From assembly GCA_022825185.1 (NCBI GenBank), contig JAJDYK010000171.1, forward strand, positions 1 to 36,028: 36,028 nt of DNA, given 5' to 3'. Below the pieces are notes generated by a model, which searched no databases, had not been told where the DNA came from, and worked only from the letters and a program-made list of their open reading frames with translations. This document shows positions 31,411 to 36,028 of the stretch, in pieces (positions within the stretch are counted from its first letter, which is position 1; each line of letters begins with the position of its first letter). The stretch comes from Candidatus Latescibacterota bacterium. Its GTDB lineage: Bacteria > Latescibacterota > UBA2968 > UBA8231. The position numbers were made by a program, and so were the translations under genes.

Positions 31411-32271
31411 ATGGTCAAATACCTATTGGTCGGTTTGGCACTCCTAGGTGCGGCAGTCGATGTGGGTGCCGGGGCTTGGACGTTGCAGCGAGGCCAGTTC
31501 TGGAGCAAGCTCACGTATTTCCAGCAGCAAACCGAGGAGTGGTACGTCGGCAAAGGCCGCTTTGGCGCACCCGGCACCCGCGCCCCCTACGACTTTGAGG
31601 GGCAATACGAATCGCGGGCCGTCTTTTTCGAGGGCCTATACGGCGTCACCGACCGCCTAGACCTCGGCTTGCAGGTTCCCTATTTCGACCAATCCTTTGC
31701 CAACGCCGCGCTTACCCGCACGGATACCGGCCTGAGCGACATCCGCGCCTTAGCCAAGTTTCGCGTTTTGACCAAACCCTTGGTCCTCGCGTTCAAAGTG
31801 GGCGTCAAGATGCCGACCGGAGAATTCAAAAACGAAGACGGGCTGATCCCGGTGGGCGAAGGGCAGTGGGACTTCGACTTTGTCGGGCAGGTGGGGCGCT
31901 CCTTTTGGCCGCTGCCCTTGTACGGCAACATCGACCTCGGCTATCGCGTCCGCACCCGCAACGAACAGATCGACCGCGACCCCGGCGACGAGTGGTTTCT
32001 CAACGCCGAAATGGGCTACCAACTCGTGCCTCAACTCATGCTGCTGGGTAAGTACGAGGTGCTCCGCAGCGATCCGGCGATTGACTTCTTCGGCGACTTT
32101 GAGATTGAGACCGGGATCAAGCGCATCACCTACCTGACACCAGCCCTGCTCTACGCCGTCGGCCAGCGCACGACTATCGAGGCAGCGATACGCTTCTCGC
32201 TCAACGGGCGCAATTTTCCAGCCGGGCGGCAATTCGTCTTGGGGTTAGCGACGACGTTGGGAAAAGGCTAG
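31411..32271 (+). CDS. Outer-membrane beta-barrel protein of the phenol-degradation MetA-like family
   Basis: A 286-aa protein with a signal peptide (MVKYLLVGLALLGAAVDVGA, cleavage near GAGA). Amphipathic strands alternate thereafter, for example TDRLDLGLQVPYF, SDIRALAKFRVL, LVLAFKVGVKMPTGEF, GNIDLGYRVRTR and LNAEMGYQL. MPTGEF and GEGQWDFDFVGQVG are typical of the Phenol_MetA_deg/transporter-like barrels. The likely location is the outer membrane; cargo unknown. GAGAGGAA stands 8 nt before the ATG. Its TAG and the TAG of the convergent cytochrome gene share the palindrome CTAG at 32268-32271. Confidence 0.8.
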   Translation: MVKYLLVGLALLGAAVDVGAGAWTLQRGQFWSKLTYFQQQTEEWYVGKGRFGAPGTRAPYDFEGQYESRAVFFEGLYGVTDRLDLGLQVPYFDQSFANAALTRTDTGLSDIRALAKFRVLTKPLVLAFKVGVKMPTGEFKNEDGLIPVGEGQWDFDFVGQVGRSFWPLPLYGNIDLGYRVRTRNEQIDRDPGDEWFLNAEMGYQLVPQLMLLGKYEVLRSDPAIDFFGDFEIETGIKRITYLTPALLYAVGQRTTIEAAIRFSLNGRNFPAGRQFVLGLATTLGKG

Positions 32272-33935
32272 CGGCGCAGCTTGGCTAAGCGCTGTTGGAT
32301 CGCCTCAGCCATGTCTGGCCGTTGGCGGATGACGGCGTCGAAGTGGGGCTTGGCCTCGACCGAGCGGCCCAGCATCTCCAACACCAATCCTAGGTTGAAA
32401 TGGGCCTCGGCAAAATCGGGGTTGCTCTGTAAGGCCCGTTCAAAGTGGGCGACGGCCCGCTCCCATTGGCGGCCTTGAGCTAGCGCGATGCCAAAGTTCA
32501 CGTGCGCCTCCAGGTAATCCGGGTTGTACTCCAGCGCCAACTCGAAATGCTCCAGTGCCAACGGACGCTGGCCGGAGCGCATGTAGAACATGGCCAAGGT
32601 GTGGCGGGTGTCCCAGTCTTGGGGGTCGGCTTCGAGCAGCTTCTTGTAGCCGTCGATTTCCTGCCCCAGCCACTTGCGGTAGAAGTCGCGGCGGAGTCGC
32701 TCTAAGTCTTCGGGGCGGCGCGGCAAAATCTGTAGCGTCAGGTCTCCCATCTCGTCGGTCGAGTGCAGCCCGTAGCGCACCCGCACAGGTGGGTCGTGGG
32801 GTTGGCGGGGGTTTTGCGCGGAGTTGTCGTACGCGTATTCCATGACCAGCGTCGAGCCAGCCGGCAGGAAAACCGGCGCGGAAAATCGGTAGTCGTCCTG
32901 CCAGTTAAAGTCCCAGTCCTCGATCCATATAAGCCACTCCCGCTCTCCGTCGGGCAACTCGGCGTACGCCCGAATTTCTCGGCCGAGGTAATGCGCGTGC
33001 GGGTAGATGGTCAAAACCTCGGCATCCACGGGCAGCCGGTACGCATCGCGGATCCAATGATCGCTCGCGCCAGCCGGTATATCTAGGTCCTTGCGGCCCA
33101 AGCGCAGCATGGCCGGGCGTCTCTTGGGCGGCGCATCGGCAAAGAACAGGCCGACGCGGGCCTCAATGGATTCCTCTTTGCCGGTCGGCAACATGTGCAA
33201 CTGTAGCAGCAAGTCCGTGCCCGGACCGAGCCGCCAAGCCAAACTGTCGCTGCCGGGGTACGGGGTCTTGCCCTGGGTCCAGCCGAGAAAGTGCCCGTCG
33301 GCGTCCTCGGCCTCGCCAAAGCTCATGCCATCAAAGCCCGGAGCACCATCGCGTCCGTCGCGCCGCCGCGCCGCGCCACTGCGGTCGATCATCATGGTGG
33401 CGTGGTGGACGATGCGCGCGTTGCCCGGCCTGAACTCTAGCGCCTTGACGTAGCGAGTCGAGTCAACGGGCAGCGGGATGGCAAAGTTGCGAAAGACATC
33501 TGGGCCGTCGGCCCGCAGGGTGTAGGCCGACGTCATGGAGGCAATTAAGTCGGGCTGGCCTAGTTCCCACGCACTCTCCCATTGGGGCAGTGGCGGCAAA
33601 TCGGCGGAACTACCCTCCTGCTTGCCGTGCTCGACCCAGCGGCGGATGGTGGCGATCTGCTCCGCGCTCAATCCGCGCTCGCCGGCAAAGCTACCATAGC
33701 CGCGCTTGGGCTTCCACGGCGGCATGTAGCGGGTCTCTGTGACAAAGGCGATTTGCTCGGCGCGCGCACTCACATTCTCATAGCTGAGCAAGTCAAAGGG
33801 GGCTGGGCCAGCGGGCCGGTGGCAGGGGGCGCAGTTGTGAAAGACGATCGGCGCAATGTCGCGGTTAAAGGTCGGTGCTTCTCCTCCACTGCACCCAAAG
33901 CAGGCCGCAACTAGGAATATCCAATAGCGCGTCAT
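32268..33935 (-). CDS. Lipoprotein with cytochrome c site, copper-monooxygenase-like domain and TPRs
   Basis: A 555-aa secreted protein. The signal peptide ends in LVAAC (Cys12 probable lipobox). NCAPCHRPAGPAPF at 34-47 is a CxxCH heme-c site (Cys35, Cys38, His39). The central region resembles peptidylglycine-monooxygenase (PHM) cupredoxin-like domains: His177-His178 (RIVHHATMM), His247 (LQLHMLPTG), His313 and His315 (PHAHYLG) and Met396 (STDEMGD) occupy positions fitting two copper sites. Residues about 425-545 form three to four tetratricopeptide repeats. A redox or oxygenase role in the periplasm is likely; the substrate is unknown. It overlaps the upstream thioredoxin-like gene by 4 nt (ATGA). 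Confidence 0.8.
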   Translation of the reverse strand: MTRYWIFLVAACFGCSGGEAPTFNRDIAPIVFHNCAPCHRPAGPAPFDLLSYENVSARAEQIAFVTETRYMPPWKPKRGYGSFAGERGLSAEQIATIRRWVEHGKQEGSSADLPPLPQWESAWELGQPDLIASMTSAYTLRADGPDVFRNFAIPLPVDSTRYVKALEFRPGNARIVHHATMMIDRSGAARRRDGRDGAPGFDGMSFGEAEDADGHFLGWTQGKTPYPGSDSLAWRLGPGTDLLLQLHMLPTGKEESIEARVGLFFADAPPKRRPAMLRLGRKDLDIPAGASDHWIRDAYRLPVDAEVLTIYPHAHYLGREIRAYAELPDGEREWLIWIEDWDFNWQDDYRFSAPVFLPAGSTLVMEYAYDNSAQNPRQPHDPPVRVRYGLHSTDEMGDLTLQILPRRPEDLERLRRDFYRKWLGQEIDGYKKLLEADPQDWDTRHTLAMFYMRSGQRPLALEHFELALEYNPDYLEAHVNFGIALAQGRQWERAVAHFERALQSNPDFAEAHFNLGLVLEMLGRSVEAKPHFDAVIRQRPDMAEAIQQRLAKLRR

Positions 33936-34534
33936 TGCAGGTCGGCGATAAAGCAGCCAATCGCCTCGGTGGCACTCGGGTCTGGGGGACGACCAGCAAG
34001 AGCCGCCTCTAAGGCGTTTGCGAGGTCGTTCCGGGTCGGCTGTGGGCGCATCTGGTCCAAGGCCATGTAGCGGTCGTCAATGCGGCCCCGATAGACGATG
34101 TTGCCGCGCGCACCTAACACCACGGCTTCTGGGGTCACACTCGCACCGACTCTTTTGACGAGCGCGTGCTGCACATCCCGCAGAGCTTGGCCCGGCAAGC
34201 TGTATTCCTCTCCGTGGCGGCGGATGGCGTCCACATCCTCGCGGCGGTCGGGATACACCAAATAGAACGCAACGCCTTGCGGCTGGAAGCGAGCGTAGAG
34301 ACGCGCTATGGTCGGGGCATAGCGGTTGGAGATGGGGCAATCGGTCTGGACGAAGAGCAACACCGCAACGGGAGCGCGGCCGACAAAGGGATCGACCGGA
34401 TTGCCAGCCAAGTCGAGGGCTTTGGGGGGGTCAGGACGGCAGCCCACCAACAGCAGGGAGGCGAGAATGGTTAAGAGCATAAAAAAAGAAAACGGATATT
34501 GGGCACTGACGGCAAGACCGCCGACTTTGCGCAT
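33932..34534 (-). CDS. Thioredoxin-fold (AhpC/TSA-like) lipoprotein
   Basis: About 200 aa. A signal peptide with LLLVGC lipobox precedes a thioredoxin-like domain: VAVLLFVQTDCPISNRYAPT carries a single Cys at the TDCPIS motif rather than CxxC, then GVAFYLVYPDRR and VTPEAVVLGARGNIVYRGRID with the cis-Pro segment (SVTPEA). Such TxCPISN proteins pair with CxxCH/TPR lipoproteins in several uncultivated lineages. Start 34534 gives a normal signal peptide with Arg2-Lys3 but leaves only 22 nt before the divergent sigma gene; Met at 34480 is the alternative. The open frame extends to 34654. It is coupled to the cytochrome gene. Confidence 0.75.
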   Translation of the reverse strand: MRKVGGLAVSAQYPFSFFMLLTILASLLLVGCRPDPPKALDLAGNPVDPFVGRAPVAVLLFVQTDCPISNRYAPTIARLYARFQPQGVAFYLVYPDRREDVDAIRRHGEEYSLPGQALRDVQHALVKRVGASVTPEAVVLGARGNIVYRGRIDDRYMALDQMRPQPTRNDLANALEAALAGRPPDPSATEAIGCFIADLQ

Positions 34535-34556
34535 TTTTATTAGGCAGGGAATGCCT

Positions 34557-35147
34557 ATGGCCCTTACATTGTCTAACAATATGCCGGAGCAAGTGGGCAC
34601 AGACCGCGCCCTGATCGACCAAGCGCGCGCAGGCGACGAAGCGGCCTTGCGCACCCTAATCGAGCGCTATGAGCCGCAAGTAGCCGCCACCGTCGTGGGC
34701 ATGTTGGGGCCGGGCGACGAGGCCGACGACGTGGGGCAGGAGACCTTTGTCCGCTTCTACCAATCGCTGGATAAGTTTCGCGGCGACGCAGCGCTAGGCA
34801 CCTATTTGACGCGCATTGCCATCAACCTCTCGCTCAACGCGCTAGAGCGCCGCAAGCGGCAGCGCTGGCGCTTCTGGAGCCGCGACGACGAACAGGCCCC
34901 GCCCGAGCCGAGCGTCGATGGCCGCGACGAACAGGCCGCGAGCGAACGAGCGCAAGCAGTGCAAGCGGCCCTCGACCAACTCAAGCCAGCCTTCCGGGCA
35001 GTGGTAGTGCTGCGGATGATCGAGGGTTATTCGACCAAAGAAACGGCCGCGCTATTGGAAATCGCCGAGGGCACGGTGCTCTCGCGGCTCTCGCGCGGCA
35101 TGAAACAACTAGAGACCATCCTCAAAGACGAGGACCTATATGACTGA
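34557..35147 (+). CDS. ECF-type RNA polymerase sigma factor
   Basis: A 196-aa sigma factor. Region 2 is LIERYEPQVAATVVGML...ADDVGQETFVRFYQSLDKFRG, with the DDVxQExF core; region 4 is LKPAFRAVVVLRMIEGYSTKETAALLEIAEGTVLSRLSRGMKQL, a helix-turn-helix. Start 34557 was chosen for AGGGA at 34546-34550; 34551 is in frame but too close to it. Its end overlaps the next gene by 8 nt, the usual sigma/anti-sigma coupling. Target promoters are unknown. Confidence 0.92.
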   Translation: MALTLSNNMPEQVGTDRALIDQARAGDEAALRTLIERYEPQVAATVVGMLGPGDEADDVGQETFVRFYQSLDKFRGDAALGTYLTRIAINLSLNALERRKRQRWRFWSRDDEQAPPEPSVDGRDEQAASERAQAVQAALDQLKPAFRAVVVLRMIEGYSTKETAALLEIAEGTVLSRLSRGMKQLETILKDEDLYD

Positions 35148-35550
35148 CAGCTATCGCAGCGAAATGCTAAAGGCGCTGACCGGCGAATTGAGCGCAAGCG
35201 AACGAGAGGCATTCGAGCGCGCCCTAGCTACCGACGACGCGCTCCGCGCCGAATGGGAGCGCCTGCAAAAAGTCAGCGGCCTTTTGCAGGAAAGCCGCGT
35301 CGAATCGTTCCGGCCGTTCTTTGCCACCCGCGTCGCACAGCGCATCAAAAGCGAACGCGAAGAAAGCCTAACCGACGCCCTCGTGTGGCTCTTTCGCCCC
35401 CTCGCTCCAGTTGCCATAGCAGTGGTCACCTTTTTGGCACTGAGCAATTGGAACGAGCGCGAGCTCATCGGCGACGACCCTTCGTTCCTCGCCGCGATTT
35501 TCGCCGCCACGCCCGCCACGCCCGAAGCGGCGTACGTCTTGGACATGTGA
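35140..35550 (+). CDS. Probable membrane anti-sigma factor
   Basis: A 136-aa protein. The N-terminal SEMLKALTGELSASEREAFERAL resembles the start of zinc-less anti-sigma domains (LxAYxDGELxxxE-type), followed by a helical segment and one transmembrane helix (LAPVAIAVVTFLALSNW, near 87-103) with a short C-terminal tail outside. It has no His-Cys zinc motif. Its start overlaps the sigma gene by 8 nt, the main argument for its role. Confidence 0.75.
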   Translation: MTDSYRSEMLKALTGELSASEREAFERALATDDALRAEWERLQKVSGLLQESRVESFRPFFATRVAQRIKSEREESLTDALVWLFRPLAPVAIAVVTFLALSNWNERELIGDDPSFLAAIFAATPATPEAAYVLDM

Positions 35551-35551
35551 C

Positions 35552-35962
35552 ATGCGAGGGAAAACTAAAGGCGCACTCATTCTCTTCAGCACCCTGCTCA
35601 TCGGCGTGCTGATTGGGACTTTACTCTCCGGGTGGTTCGTCCGCGATCGCCTGCGGCCCATCCCACATTCTCGCCATTTCGTCCGCAGCACCGAGCGGCT
35701 AATCGCGCCGCAGGACGAAGAGCAGCGCCAAGCCGTGCGGGCCGTGTTGCGGCGACACGCCGCCGCGCTCCGCGAACTCAATGCCAAGCACCGGGAAGCA
35801 CTAAAGGAACAGTTGGATGCGACGCGGGCCGAGTTGGCCCCCCTGTTGTCTGAGGAGCAACTGCGGCGGCTGGACCGGCGGCAGCGGCGCTTTGGGGAGC
35901 TGATGGGACCTTGGCGCGAACGGCAGCACCACAAAAAAAAGAAATCGCACGGGAATGAATAG
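35552..35962 (+). CDS. Spy/CpxP/ZraP-like membrane-anchored periplasmic sensor
   Basis: A 136-aa protein with an N-terminal membrane anchor (GALILFSTLLIGVLIGTLLS) and an all-helical, Arg/Glu/Gln-rich periplasmic part (QRQAVRAVLRRHAAALRELN, then ELAPLLSEEQLRRLDRRQRR) resembling the LTxxQ-type heavy-metal/envelope-stress sensors. It ends in a basic HHKKKKSHGNE tail. It starts 1 nt after the anti-sigma gene, completing an ECF sigma, anti-sigma and envelope-sensor cassette. Beyond 35962 only 66 nt remain; a frame opening at 35980 runs off the edge and cannot be judged. Confidence 0.75.
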   Translation: MRGKTKGALILFSTLLIGVLIGTLLSGWFVRDRLRPIPHSRHFVRSTERLIAPQDEEQRQAVRAVLRRHAAALRELNAKHREALKEQLDATRAELAPLLSEEQLRRLDRRQRRFGELMGPWRERQHHKKKKSHGNE

Positions 35963-36028
35963 CATCAATTGGTGGTCTAATGGGGCGTAGAGAAGAGAAA
36001 CGGCCATTTCTCACGAGCCGCCAACGAA

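Overview
The window reads as a chromosomal segment of a high-GC, Gram-negative-type bacterium. Supporting signs are lipoproteins, an outer-membrane barrel, heme and molybdopterin genes, and DUF5069, DUF6807 and Gfo/Idh/MocA genes that are common in Planctomycetes/Verrucomicrobia-like and other uncultivated lineages. The exact phylum cannot be fixed from this sequence. No rRNA, tRNA, CRISPR array, integrase or transposase gene was recognised, and no gap between genes exceeds 300 bases.

Region 1 (1-8214) holds housekeeping and accessory metabolism. In order it has the 5' end of a GT39-type glycosyltransferase, clpP, mutM, a triple-DUF5069 protein coupled to a class-I glutamine-amidotransferase-like peptidase C26, and a HigA antitoxin remnant with 31-bp repeats. 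It continues with an ApaH-like phosphoesterase, an anSME-like radical SAM/SPASM enzyme with a SEC-C tail, a DUF6807 protein and a Gfo/Idh/MocA oxidoreductase.

Region 2 (8267-24842) is the notable part. It is a 16.6-kb block on the minus strand only, AT-richer than its flanks and tightly packed. In transcription order it encodes a fused double ABC ATPase, a radical SAM enzyme, a 49-aa ORF starting inside the radical SAM stop codon, a family-5 peptide-binding lipoprotein and two DppB/DppC-type permeases. Only 4 nt later follow a 1288-aa divergent histidine kinase, a 209-aa protein of unknown function, a 284-aa protein with a possible pseudo-receiver, a receiver-AAA+ protein that has lost the sigma-54 contact loop, and a 978-aa protein joining a receiver to a DUF3800-like (RNase H-fold) domain. 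I infer a peptide modification, transport and sensing module wired to a phosphorelay with a possible nuclease output. I know of no described system with this layout.

Region 3 (24936-36028) returns to high-GC genes. On the minus strand are a malate/L-lactate-type dehydrogenase, an acetyl-xylan-esterase-like hydrolase, moeA, a membrane-anchored coiled-coil protein built of 11-residue repeats, a CcsA/HemX-like membrane protein and hemA. These are followed by a beta-barrel protein (+), a cytochrome c/copper-monooxygenase-like/TPR lipoprotein and a thioredoxin-fold lipoprotein (both -), and a + strand ECF sigma factor, anti-sigma and Spy/CpxP-like cassette at the right edge.
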